A stretch of 64,000 bases of DNA from Nectonema munidae (lineage: Eukaryota; Nematomorpha; Nectonematoida; Nectonematidae): contig JAUIRK010001052.1 in the NCBI GenBank assembly GCA_030549495.1, positions 1,178,001 through 1,242,000 of the forward strand, given 5' to 3'. A model generated the notes under the pieces. That model was not told the origin of the DNA and made no database searches. It saw nothing but the letters and a program-made list of their open reading frames with translations. Positions 13,201 through 26,600 of this stretch are shown piece after piece; positions within the stretch are counted from its first letter, which is position 1, and every line of letters starts with the position of its first letter. A program made the translations under genes and the position numbers.

Positions 13201-16200
13201 TTGCTTTCTTAAAGACTTTACAACTATAGGAATAGACAGTAGTTTCTTTAACTGTTGTAAAAAAAGGTACATAATATCCGTATACGTCTTTTCTGAAGTA
13301 ACTACAGATGTTTTTTAGAATGTTTCATAATACTACCAACTTAAATACCAAAAGGTTTTATATACCAAAAATTATTTTCGAAAAAAATTTCTTGAAAAAA
13401 AGCAGTTTCCAAGCCTTAAAAAGACCTTTGTCCAAATCTTGACTCAAAGATACGTCAGGGTGTAGTAAATTTACTTTTTTTTCAAGCATTGACAATTTTT
13501 CTTCAAACAATACTTTAGTTGACAAAATTATTTTATTAACTGCCTTTTGACTTAAATTAAGTTTAGATTTCAAATTTAGTATGTAGTAACTCTTAATAAG
13601 TCGTTCGTTTGAAAAACCGACTGAAGAGAGTTTGTCTATAGAAGTTGAAGTATTCCCTTCATCGTGCTCTCGGTCAAACTCTGGTGGCAAAAGGTGCTTT
13701 CGTTGACAATGTTTACGTAAAGCATGAAAACTTTTTTCAGTGTAACAAGAACATATCAACACACGTGCACATAGATAACAAACACCCAAGTTATCATAAA
13801 CACGCAGACAAGAGCATTTTTCATTTTTGAAAAAACTACAGTTTCATTTTTTCGCTCTAATCAATAATCCGCGCAAATGGATCTGGAACCATAATGTACG
13901 GATAAACAAGAGATACTATACGAGAATAATTGTTACACGTGTTATATAAAAAGAAATAAACCAGATAAAAATACCGGAATTTGGGAACGCATAAAATACA
14001 AAGAGCATCATTGGCTAATTTGTGCAGATTTGAAAGTAGTGGCCATACTTAATGGCCTACAAACTGGATACACCAAGTTTATGTGCTTTATTTGCAAGTG
14101 GGACAGCAGGGCAAAGTCAGAACATTATATACGATCAGAATGGCCACATCGGAAATCTACTACGCTTGGATGCGATAATGTAAATCATAAGCCATTAGTT
14201 ACGAAGGAAAGAATCATTTTGCCACCGTTGCATATAAAGATAGGCATAATGAAACAATTTACCAAAGCACTGTAACACAGTAAACCCTGTTTCCAGTATC
14301 TCAAAAGGATTTTTTCTAAATATGTGATGCTAAGATTAAAGAAGGTATTTTTGTAGGCTCATGGATGAAACTGAGCTAGCGGCGTAGCAAGCGTTCAGAG
14401 ATGTATGCAAAGGACTTCTTGGAAAATACCAAGAGACACTGCGAGAAATTAAAGTAGAAAGACTAATCAATCCTGCTACATAGACCTCGGGTGCAATATG
14501 TAACTTAAAATACATTTTCTTCATTCTCATCTGTCCTTCTTACCTACCGGAGAAGGAAGCAGATGTGAGTGTGATGAGCATGGAGAGAGGTTCCACCAAG
14601 ATATAGCTTTAATGGAAAGTAGGTACAAGGGGGAGTGGTTCCCTGCTATCCTTGCTGACTTCTGCTGGAACCTTAAAAGTGACACACCTGAAACATCTTA
14701 TAAAAGAAAAAGCAAATGCAAGAATGAAGATTAATGCATTGTATAACGCCAAAAACATGCTGGTTCAATATATATTTTTGAAATAAATACAAATAACCAG
14801 TCTAATCTTAGTATAGTAGCCAAATACATTTATGATATATTAGAAATAAGCATATATTGCGTAATTATTAAATGAGTTATTTACAAAAATGTAAAGTGCT
14901 ATATAATTTTTGTTATCAAATTCGAATTCAGCACACTGAACTTGATATGTTTTTTTTCAAATTTGAAATTTGTTGTACAGTGTTATTGAATTAATCTACA
15001 CATTCCATCATATAAATATTTAATGTCAAAAAAAATAAAAATAATTAAGAAGAAATAATATATTTTGAATAAGAGGGTGAAAAAATTTTTTTGCATTAAT
15101 TTATATCATGATGATATAAGAAATAGTGAGAAAAAAATTAAGCATAAGCTATATGTTTTTATAGTAGGGTGGAGAAGCTAGGGGCGGAACGGACTATACA
15201 AGTTTTCCATTTTTTTGAAATGATTGGCCTAATTTTCTCCTAACAGAGAATACCTTCTAATTGGATGACGATCAAATCGTATAAATTTGTTAAGGGCCTT
15301 CTACCTGCAATGGAAAAGCAAATTAAAAAAGTCCCCTTAAAGTAGGGCATGAGAAAAAGAAATATAGACCATGATAAAATCAGCAATGTTTGGCACCCTT
15401 GAGGACTGATAGATGCTGATTTGAAAGATTTACCAAAAGTTTGTACTTTTCGTTAAAATGTGTGATATAGCTCTCTATAGTTCTGTTTTCACGAAATTAT
15501 TTTGTGAATGAAGTCAAGGAAAGTTTAGTGAAAATTGGTAAGAGTACGTGAGCAAAATTGTATCTCTACTTAATTTCTAAGTTTTTAAATGATATATTTA
15601 ATAATCCTAGATTTATGAATATTTTAAGTTTTTTTTATTTTTGTCCCAATTTCTTCTTATATCATTTTTTTAATGAATTTTTGAGCATTTAATTAGGGCC
15701 AGTTTTAAGCCCATTTACCCATTTTATCAAATTGGGCTCACATCCTAATGGACCAAACTCAAGCAGTGATAGAGTTACTATTTTAAACCTTTTCTCTATT
15801 CCTAAAAAAGAAAATTAAATTGTTAAAACTTCTGATCATGAAACTATTCTGAAAGATTTTGAAAATAAAAAGGGAAAAAAGTCTTTTTTTAAAAAAACTT
15901 GCGTATAACAAGCAGTATATTTGTAAGTGCCTTCTTTGTATCCAAAAATATAGATTCCCTATTGTCTTTTGTCATATGTAAGCATTGTCTGTTTGTATTA
16001 TTTTATTTCTTGGTTAAAGACTAGCATATTCCATGAAATAATACATAACTTTTTATCTTATAGAATGGGTGTGGCGCTACGGGTTTCCTAATTGCCCCCG
16101 CAATTATTATCGCACATCTGTGTTTGTATTTTATTACATTCATTTTAGTGTCTTATCTCGATTTGAAAAAGTTCATTTTAAAAAACACAATTTCAATAGT

Positions 16201-19200
16201 GGAAGTAAGGACATCTATAAAAAAAATCGTTGGCGAAATATTACAATTAAATTTAAACTCCTAATACTGAGACATAAGTATTTATACTTTTTAGATGGTT
16301 TTTTATATTAAAATAAAATTTAACCAATTTTTTTACTATTTATAGTAAAAATTTTCGATATTTTTTCATTTAATAATTTGAACAATACTCACCCTTTTGT
16401 CAGTCGAGTTTTTAAGCCAGAAGCACCTCTTCAAACTTAAAGCTCTTTTCAATAACCGTTTTGGTGTAGATATCTAAAATGTGTACGGTTAAATATGCAA
16501 TTATAAGAAAATATATGAAAGAAAGAACAGACAATAGCATGTTTTATATAATTGTAAAATAAATATTAAATCAAAAATACTAGCGTAAGTCCAAAGAAAA
16601 ATCAAGGTAAAAATTTGTCATACTTAATAATACTTTGCATTTCAGAAGAAAAACAAGAAAAAGGACGGCAAGAGAGGAAAGTATGTGCTATTATTTTTGA
16701 AGATTCTAGAAAAATGGCAGAGGTACAACACTCACTTCAAGAAACTGGCGCAATCCAATTTTTTCCAAAGATTCATCCTTTTTGCTATTTTAATCAATAC
16801 TCTAAGTATGGCTATTGAATATCACAATCAAGTACAGAAATTCTCATCTAAATAATTCGTGATAGGGTGAGGGGCTTACTTGCTATAGGATGTGTTGAGG
16901 TATGCTCAAATGTTCAAAGTATGTGATTCCCAAAAAAAAAATTCAACTTTCTTTTTATAGACATACAAATTTCATAACTTTAATATGATCGTCATCTACT
17001 AAAATATTGCGTTTGAATAATTTTCAAAAAAAAAAATTATTTTTTTCTCAAAGCACCATTTTATAAACTATAGTGTAGTAATATTTCAAGACAACAAATT
17101 GATAAATTATAGTTGAAATTCTGTAGACAAGAATATTTTTTATTTTACTTTTTCACCCCTAATCTACTGTTTCCAAATTAAATCGTTTAAATTTGATTAT
17201 TTGAATCAATAACAAAGTGTGTGTAAATCTAACCCACTGAATACTTTAGAAAAAAATAATTTTATGTTGTAAAATATTTTTTTTTTCATTTTTGATTAAT
17301 CTTATTTTTTACCAAAGTCATTTCTTTACGTTTCCATGATTTTAGAACTTTTTTTTTCTTTGTTCCCGCGTAAGTATACTAATAATGATAAAAGATATTT
17401 TAGACCATGAGCTTACTTTTTTTTTGTTTATGAAAAAATATATATTTGTTATCAGAGATCTGGAAAATACATTTTCTCTTGCATTGAACCGATGCGAAAA
17501 AAAAGACTTTTTTGGTCTGCCCGAACCCAATCCTAATTAAATTAACATTTTTAACTCGTTTAGAATTTTCGCTGTTCTATTTAATCTATCCGAATTTTGA
17601 GATTTGAATATGAAAAAAATTTGATTAATTTTATTATCGAAATGGAATTTGAGTTTTTGAAAACTCCAATATTTTAAAAAATAAATTCTAAAACTTTATT
17701 CACAAAGAAAGTGTTGAATTTTGAATTCAAGTTAAAGATGCGCTATAATATTTATTGATACACACGTAGGCTGAGAGTTGAATTTTGGCTTTTATATTTG
17801 CACATTTGATTTCTATATATTAAAGGCTGTTGAATCACCGCTTCTATTAACTGGCCATTTCTCAATTAAACTTCTTTAAGCTTATTCTACACTCATTTAG
17901 CGACCACATCTTCAAAATACCACTTTAGATACTTCCTTTAAGTAGGTTTTTAATATAGGACCGACTACAAGATGTATTTAAGCTAAGTCTTTAGACGGGA
18001 TGGTTCCCAGATTTAAAAAATGGTCTTATAAATACTGAGTAGATTCATATAAGAACTTAAAAAACTTCTGTAGTATTCAGTCTAATCTGCCCAAACCGGG
18101 TAGGCTTTAGCAACCAATGATTCAAATACACCATTGCTCGTCTTTTTAATGTCAAACAAATGTATGCACACCTTGATCAATTGAAAATTAAAAATATAAT
18201 TAAATTGTGATTAGAAACGAAAAACCAAAGCATAATAATTTATTAAAAAAATAATGCACAATAATTAAATTCATTCATTTTTTAAAAAGGTCCGCAATTA
18301 AAAAATTTTTAAAAAGTGAATATGAGTTTAAAATAATTTGGATAGGGGATCATAGAGATAAGTATGAATGAATGAAAATATTGGAAACGTATGCCAAAAA
18401 CTGATAAATAATCTATGGAATCAAAAGATTAGAATCACCAAAATTGCCATTTATTTATTAATATATTTCCCCGAAATTCTGCAAATGTAGTTTTTTAAAT
18501 TTTTCTTATCAATTCTTTGACATAAAAAACGTTGCTATAAAATTATGCCGAAACTTGTTTCTCATTCAGAATAGGGTTTATGCGAGGTTGACGTATATAT
18601 AACTTTCAGCATTAGAAACCTTCTTTGATATCCTTCTTTCTTACCATAAGAAATATCTAAATGCAGCTAATGGCAAAGAGAGTGTATTAAAATTAAATGT
18701 AGAAGTTCTGTTAGGCTAGGGGCTTAGCATATACGCCATTGCTTACTCCAGTCATTATAGTTCTATCCAATACGAACAAGCGTCTCTAAGTTTAATTCAT
18801 TTAACTTCAAAGAAGGTTTGATCCCTTTGCAATTTATATCTGCCTTTCATTTTTCATTTTTGGAAAAAGTTGCAACAATCCTATTTGGTGTTATGAGAGA
18901 ATAAAATCTGTGGAAAGTCGACTTTTTACCTAAATCGATGAAGTTTAGGTTAAAATCAATTAGTTCCTTATAGAAAAATTCTCTTGTATTTCAAATCCCC
19001 AAGTTAATGAATTGATGAGATTTGATATCGCAAATTTACAACCTTTTCTCTCACAAAAAATTAAAAATCGAGGAAATTTATATAACTACACCCCCCCCCC
19101 CCCCCCCCCTCCCCCCATAATTAATGCAACAATATTTCAATCTTTTTGTGTGGGACCCAGATGTGAACATTTGAAGAAATTCCAATTTTAGCCCTGATAT

Positions 19201-22200
19201 GATTAACACATTGATCAAATTTGCTACAATTGTTACAAATAATCAGATTTGTAATTAGCATGTTTATCGAGAGAGAATTGAAGCCGGACAATATAGAGGA
19301 GCTTTGAGACGAGAGATGTCCGTCTGAACGTTTATTAGGTTCTCTGATCACAAATTAAGAGGTTTCTTTTACTTTCTTCGATTGTTCTAATCAGCGTCAC
19401 CCTTCCTAGCTTTGAAATATCATTTTAACTGTATTAATTAAAAATATATAACTTAAATATTTATCATTTAAATAATTCACCATTATAAAGCTGAAAAATT
19501 CCTAATTCCTGGAAGCGTAAAAAATAGTAGTAAAAAATGTGAGACTTTTTCTCTAAATTGTGGTTTCTAATGAAAAAGAGTTGATACGCATGCATTATTC
19601 TGCTTTTATATCATATCTCAACAGAGTCTTTACTTTGATCCATAAATATATATTTACAAGTAAATCTTTTATTAAACCTCAAAAACAAATTTAGTTAAGC
19701 TAAAACATCCTATATTTTAGGCTAAATAACCTATTCACTGGTCTCTTGAATCGTTATTATTAAAGTTCGGCTAGTAAACTTCGAATCAAACAAGCTTATA
19801 AAGTTTATATAAAGCCAAATCAATAAGGAAATTTTTCGATATGACTCGGTTCCTTTATAATGTTGTTTAAGTTATTCTTGATTACATCGGATATTGTGAT
19901 CATTTTTGTGTAAACAAAACGTTAATGTAATTGTGGACTACATCAGAAAGAAAATTTTTTTATCAGGTATTTTCACTTTTTCTATTGGCTAAGTAGCACT
20001 CGATAGTCTTTGGGTATTTCCCCTTTTATTCAACACTTCCGTTTATAACGCGCTTTTATGACTTCTTTTAAGACTCTGAAAGTCTTGTTATATCAGGAAA
20101 TGTATGTGCATGGTAAGAGAGGTTATTTCAAAGTTTTGAATGATTAAATAATTAACTAATCACACACGTTTTTAAACAAAAAACATGATTTGTCTATTCG
20201 ATTGACAGATTTGATAAACCTTACTCCCTCTATATTTTTCTTATTGAAGGACTCAAGTTTGATAAAATTTGTGCATTACCTTACATATTCAAACATTAAA
20301 AAAAAGATAAGATTTTATATTTTACAAATTCAGGTAGTGTAGGTCATCCACTTCCAGCATTCAAAAATAGAAAAGTCCCACAAAATAAGATAATATTGAA
20401 AGTAAATATGGTAAAACAAGTCAAGGATAAAACCTAGCTTATTTATGAAAGATCCATTTATCTTTATGCTTACTAATATTTTTCACATTTTTAGATACTT
20501 TAAAAAAGAAAAATAAGTTTTCCTTATCTAGCTTTTTTAACAGATCATATAAACAGCCAATCAGAAATACAGGTAGAACAGACATTTAGCCGATTGGATT
20601 TTAGCGATACTAAAATGTAGCCTTTACTTTTGTTTCATTTAGTTTGCAAGTTTGTGCTCCATACAAATCTGTAATGTAATTTTTGCTTTATTTTTTGTTC
20701 TCAATTTCTATACATAAATGATGTGTTAATAACTTATCTACTCTAAGCTACACAGCCAAATTGTAATTTTTGTATATTTTATTATACATAACTTCTATGC
20801 ACAAATTATGTGTTGAATAATTTTATCTACTAGAATTTAAATGACAATCGTTTCGTAAAATTCTTGTTCGGTCATAAGTTAGTCTATCGTCCAAATAACC
20901 GAATAACTTAGAATCAGGGAATGTAAAATACCTATATTATACGGTCTTATTATGAACAAAGATGGATTTATTAGTATATATCTGAGTTATGTACGCCTAA
21001 CTAAAAATTTCTAGATCGACCTCTAAATCATCCTTATACACAGGAATGTAAGTTTTTCAATTCACTCAGTAATTGTATGTAAAATATATTTTTATATAAT
21101 GAATTATTTTGCAATTTTTTTTCTTATAATTCAACAGCCAGAAAAATTAACAAAGATTTTAGAGTACATTAACTACATCTTCACTTCGCTATTTGCGTTG
21201 GAGATGGCCTTTAAACTGTATGCATTTGGATTTTACGGTTACATCAAAAGTGGTTTCAACTTATTTGACGGATTCATCGTGATATTAAGGTAAGAGATTT
21301 TGTTTCCATTTTGCTATTTTTGCTATTTCAATAAAGATAAAGTTACTTTAAGTTATTGTAAGTTATGATGTTTGGAAAAATTATTGATGCACACTACTTT
21401 CAAGATATTAATTCAAAAAGGAACAATGTATTTTCTCTCTCAACTGGATATCCAAGACTTTTTTCTAAAACTCTATTTAACACTGTTCTAAAATATCATG
21501 AAAAGAAATTTTGAGAAGGTTCGAACTTTCGAGTACTTGTGAATTTATGTTTTGACAACATCTTTCTTTATTGATATTCTATTACAACTCAAAATTAAGT
21601 AAATTATAAAATTGTCATAACCGTTCACAAAACTCAATATTTACTCAATAAGCACCCACATATTTAATCAAATTTTGTTGGTATCCTGTTTACACTGTAA
21701 CCTTCTTAATTGGATTTCCAAATATGAGAGAACTTAATCATAATCAATAGCCCTATAAAAATTAAAGAAAAATTTATTTAATAAAACTTAAAAAAATTTA
21801 CTAGCTATATTAAATTCAAACAACTTTTAGCTTACCTTGTTAAAATTTAAAAACTTTTGAAGTTTTTAACAAGAAAAGACACGGCAATCCAGCTATTCGA
21901 TAAAATTCTTGTGGATGTTAGTGACATGCGTATTTTAGAAATTTCTCTATAAAGTTTCAGTAAAGGTGACCATTCGATAATGCTGGTAGATAAAATAATC
22001 TTTGCATAGAGATATGCATGTTCATGGAATGAGTATAGGAGATCTCTTCAAAAAATAGAGACTTTTCAACTCAAACTTCTGTACATACACGATTCTTTTG
22101 CACCCGCCAAGTCTATTATAAATTTTTTATCGAATAGGATATTTTTAGGACATCCTTTTTTTAAACCTTCACTACTCTAAATATACTTTTACATGTTTTT

Positions 22201-23607
22201 ATTCAATTACTCAAGAGTTTAGAGATGAGATGATGCATTATTAAACATGAATATAGTTATTAGCTTCCGGTAACGTTCTACTTCTCTCCAATTTACGCTG
22301 ATTCACTTTTCTCCACATGTTGCACTATAACTTATTTCGCTCAAGGTAAGGATAATACGTCATTTTTTATGAAGAAACCAGATTTTAGACAGCTTTTATC
22401 TAACTATAAGTACATGTGTTTCAATACTATATTGCATATAAAAGCAGGGCATATTTCACTGTAAAGGTACCATAAAGGTATGTTTTCATCGAGAAGGCAC
22501 AATTGCGCCGCTTGTATCGAACTATGAGGAAAGCAGGCTTGATGCGGGATCGAACCCAAGACCTTGAGTTATCGAATCCAGCATCTAACCCATAATGTCT
22601 TGTTGAAACCCAAAAGCTTTGTACATACTGTGTTTGTTGGGAAAAATTACTTAATTATGAGACTTTTAACGGTGAAAAGATTTCGGAAGCATATCTCAAA
22701 ATTTAATATCTTCTAAGTTAAATCTACATTTAAATTGATATGAAGGTATGCCATTTTTACCGTAAATTAGTCTTTTTATCTTTTTCACTATTACTCCCCT
22801 TTTCCAATTCGGTTGCTTTTTTTCCTTTTCAATAATAATAATCAAATTCAATAGAAATACTTTCATAAAAATTAAATAATAAAAAATCATTTACTGAAAT
22901 CTTGGCAGAAATAAAATTCGACAAGAACAAAAAAAGTTTCCAAAGGTAAAATAGCTTTTTAAAATAAAGTGAGCAAATTTTATGCTCTCTATGTTTTTGT
23001 TGCTTATGGATCTTCATTACTTTAATTATTTTTTCAGTCGGATTCTTTATTAAAAAATATTTGTTGTCGGAAAGAGCATAATTTATAACTAAATTCTAAA
23101 ATTCCATCTTTTTTTAAGATATTTTATATTACATAAAATAAAAAAATGACTTTTTTTATCCGGTATACGGTAATCCCATATGGAGATAAAATTCAGGCCG
23201 AAATAGTGGTTCTACCTCGTAAATGTTAAATTTTACACAAATAAAGTAGTTAATGTTAAAGGCAAAATAAGTTTTGTACGACAAATCTTTGTACTTCCAA
23301 GAAGGCATTGGACCTACAAATGTATATATTGTTATACCATGCCTATCTTTCTGAATTTGCAGCCATATGGGCCGTAGGGGGATTCAAAGATAATTATTCA
23401 TCATAATATAGGTCATTTGAAGAAAATGATATTTTTTAATAGCGATTAAGCAAAAAATAATTTTTAAGTTTTATTATTAAGACTAAATTAAATGAACTGT
23501 TTTATTGCAATGACATTAAAGATATTTGAAATGGTGAGTACAAATTTATACAAGTGTACTCAGGCCCGTACTCAGCAGTGGCGTAGCCAGAGGGGGGCAA
23601 GGGGGGC

Positions 23608-23641
<34 letters not shown>

Positions 23642-26600
23642 ATACCTTTTCTGCCCCCCCCCCCCCAAATAATTTTATTTCCAATATGCTTGCCCCCCTA
23701 AATTCCTTGCATGCCCCCCTAAATTCCTTGCATGCCCCCTCCCCCCCAACTTCCATTTTTTGCTACGCCACTGGTACTCAGCATTAAGAATATAAGAGGG
23801 TGTTTTCTTTTTCCTGAAAAGCTTAATGAAGCTGAATGAGAGTTATCCATGTTAACAATGTAAATCAAAACATAAGATCTCTAAGCAGGTCTTATTATAA
23901 ACCTAATTAAATGTCAGTGAGTGTTTATTATTGATATTTAAACATAAAAAGCAGTTGTTGATTTTCAATGGTGTTAAGAGTATGTGAAGAACATTTTAAA
24001 TCAGTCAAGCGCATATGAAATTAAAAATACATTTTAATTAATCTTAATTCCTAAATACAAAAATTTTATAAATATTACTCAATAGTTGTCAAAAACATTT
24101 CAAAATGATAAAGTAATTTGAAATTTACCAAAAATTAAACGTAGTAAACTGACTAGTTCAAGCTTAGGAGGATGTTTGCAAACACAGCAGTCAACAACTC
24201 TAACCAAATACACTTCTGTCGTAGTCAATATTCAGAAGTGCAAGGTTGGACAAACCTTTAGAAGGAGTAAAAAAAGAATTAATGAGTAAAAAGAGAGAAA
24301 AAAAGGGATAATTCAGAGCCCCTGTACCCCCTTGCTTGGTACTTTGTACTTAGGAATGATTTTTTTCGAGTTTACTTTTATCTGATAGATCTGATTTTTC
24401 ACTTATTATTAGAAACATCTACAAAGCGTAGTAAGGTCGTAACTTTTTACAAAATAGATTCTCAAACTCTTTTATAGAAAAAAAAGCTACAAACCGATGT
24501 GAAAAATTCAGTAAACATATATGAATTTTCACTCACAGAAAATCCTTTCCTTGCATCTTCACAACAAAAGCCGTTCCCTCCTCTTTCTGCTTGAAAGAAA
24601 GAAAGAAAATTTATTTAAATATTCAGAGCAAGTGACATATAGTGTTTTCATGTAATATAAAATAATTCTGATGAGTGTTATACATTTCTGTCATGATAAA
24701 GAGAGATACAAAAAAATAATGAAAGTCGCCTACTGCGAACCATTCAGAAATAATAGATAGAGTTTAAATATTATTTTTAATAAAGATATTTTATACTCTA
24801 TCCTACTATATTCCTCATTCTTATTTGTAAGGATTGTTTTAAAATTTTTCGTTTGTCATGTGTTTCTATCCTTATTTTGAACTTGTAACATGAAAATAAA
24901 TCAAGGAATTTCAATTAAAAAAAATAATAATAATTTATCCAAAATAACATAATCATAGTATAAACTCAAAAATAGAAATTCGTTTGAAGTGACCGCAGTG
25001 TAACTTACTTTTTTATCCTCCTAGATTTAAAATCACAGAATATAATATGAATAGGGAAAAATGATTAAAATTTAGAGCCATATGATGGGAGTGAATAATG
25101 ATTTGATACTGCTTTCACATAGTAAAAAAGGCATGAATAAACCAATACCTTTTAATAAATGCCTTTGAAATGAAGTTTATATTCAAATGGTTTATCTGTG
25201 TATAAAATGAATTAACCCATTAAGTCCCAATGTTCCCATTTGGGAACATAAGTAATTTTATCTTCGTCTGCTTTTTTCAATGACTTTGAATATAAATCGT
25301 CTGCGTTTTTTTAAATATCGTCTGATTTCTATGGTACTTAATGGGTTAACAGCGCACTTCATTTTATACTCAACTTCTTATACCCGTTAACTCACTTTTC
25401 GAGTGTATATAATATATGGGAATAGGTTGACATGATTGAAACTCTTGTGATCAGAAATATTATTTTAACCCTTTGAGGACCAACATTTTGAAGAGATTCG
25501 TCTGCTTTCTTTTTCAATGGAATTTTATTATTCAAAGCAGACGATTTTCATTTCTTCGGTCACTGGTGACCCACTGGTCCTCAAAGGGTTAAGGGGCATC
25601 GCCAAGCTAAAGATTCTCCTTATTTTCTAACTCTATATGTTATAAAAGATTGGGCAAAAAAAATTTTTTCCTCTTTATTATAAAAAATAGGAGAAATGCT
25701 TTAAGGAAAGAATTTCAAAAATACGTTAGAAAGGATAGAGGCACGATATTCTTAATGAAGTGTGGAAAAATTCCAGATTGGAAGAATATAATGAAAATGA
25801 AACAAAATTGTTTTAAGGTATACGTATGTTTTTTTAGCCAAAATTTTTGCGCAAACCCTTGGAATAGTCAACATTTTTTCAAGAAATCTTGAATATAACT
25901 ATTTCGATTATAGCGTAATTTGGTTTGTTAAAACTATAAATTATTTATTAATTTTTATCTAATCACATCAAAGAGTTTGTGTACACTTTCCGTGAGAAAA
26001 AAGGCCATACGTCTTTAAATATATACTACAGAATCACTTCTTTAGCGTCTTTGAAATCATTTATGCTTCTGGAAGCACGCTCTCCGTACTTCGAACCTTC
26101 AGATTGTTACGTATTTTGAAGTTGGTGCGCTTCATGCCTGCTTTACGTCAACAGTTTATCTCTATGATTAGAACTATTGACAATGTTGCCTCCTTTTTCC
26201 TACTTTTACTTCTCTTCATCTTTATATTCAGGTATACCTCCATTTATTGATATTTTTGCTTTAGATCTAAAACTTTACGCAATTTTGTTTTTTTGATGGG
26301 TTGACTTTAAAATATTAATCCTATTTCTCTTGAAACCCTACCCAAAAAGTATATTTATCAATAAATTTTGTATACAACCTAAAAGTAGAAGTAGTTTTGT
26401 GGTAAGGGTTATAGTTAGTTAACAAACTAATTATATGTACTTTACTTTTACGATAACTTAAATCAGCGATGATGTGACTTTTTGTTTTTTCAAATTCTAA
26501 ACGTACATTGCTTTGATGCTTATTCACTTCAAACATCTTTTCAAATTTTCCTTTACTCTTCGAATCTTTTATGGCATTTTTTTCTCTATCTGAATAATTC

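Larger units (their letters stand above)
11770..16645 (+). other. Intron with transposon-linked gene fossils
   Basis: Contains the two fossils at 13358-13830 (minus) and 13900-14770 (plus). Flanks are AT-rich with nothing else recognised. Confidence 0.65.
16832..21137 (+). other. Intron with poly-C tract and short tandem duplication
   Basis: Contains the C tract at 19091-19116 and a two-unit degenerate tandem repeat at 20676-20835. Several short frames are present but none is recognisable. Confidence 0.65.
21290..26045 (+). other. Intron with SINE-B, hAT and two piggyBac-type MITEs
   Basis: Elements at 22461-22610, 23576-23773, 25212-25349 and 25465-25592. The rest is AT-rich and unassigned. 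Confidence 0.7.

Noticed and set aside
16681-16709. Apparent intron GTATGT...TCTAG inside the domain II S1 exon
   Set aside because: Only 29 nt, below any plausible intron size, and the reading frame is open straight through it.
23492-23756. Proline- or glycine-rich proteins on either strand
   Set aside because: These frames are translations of homopolymer C/G runs inside the hAT MITE.
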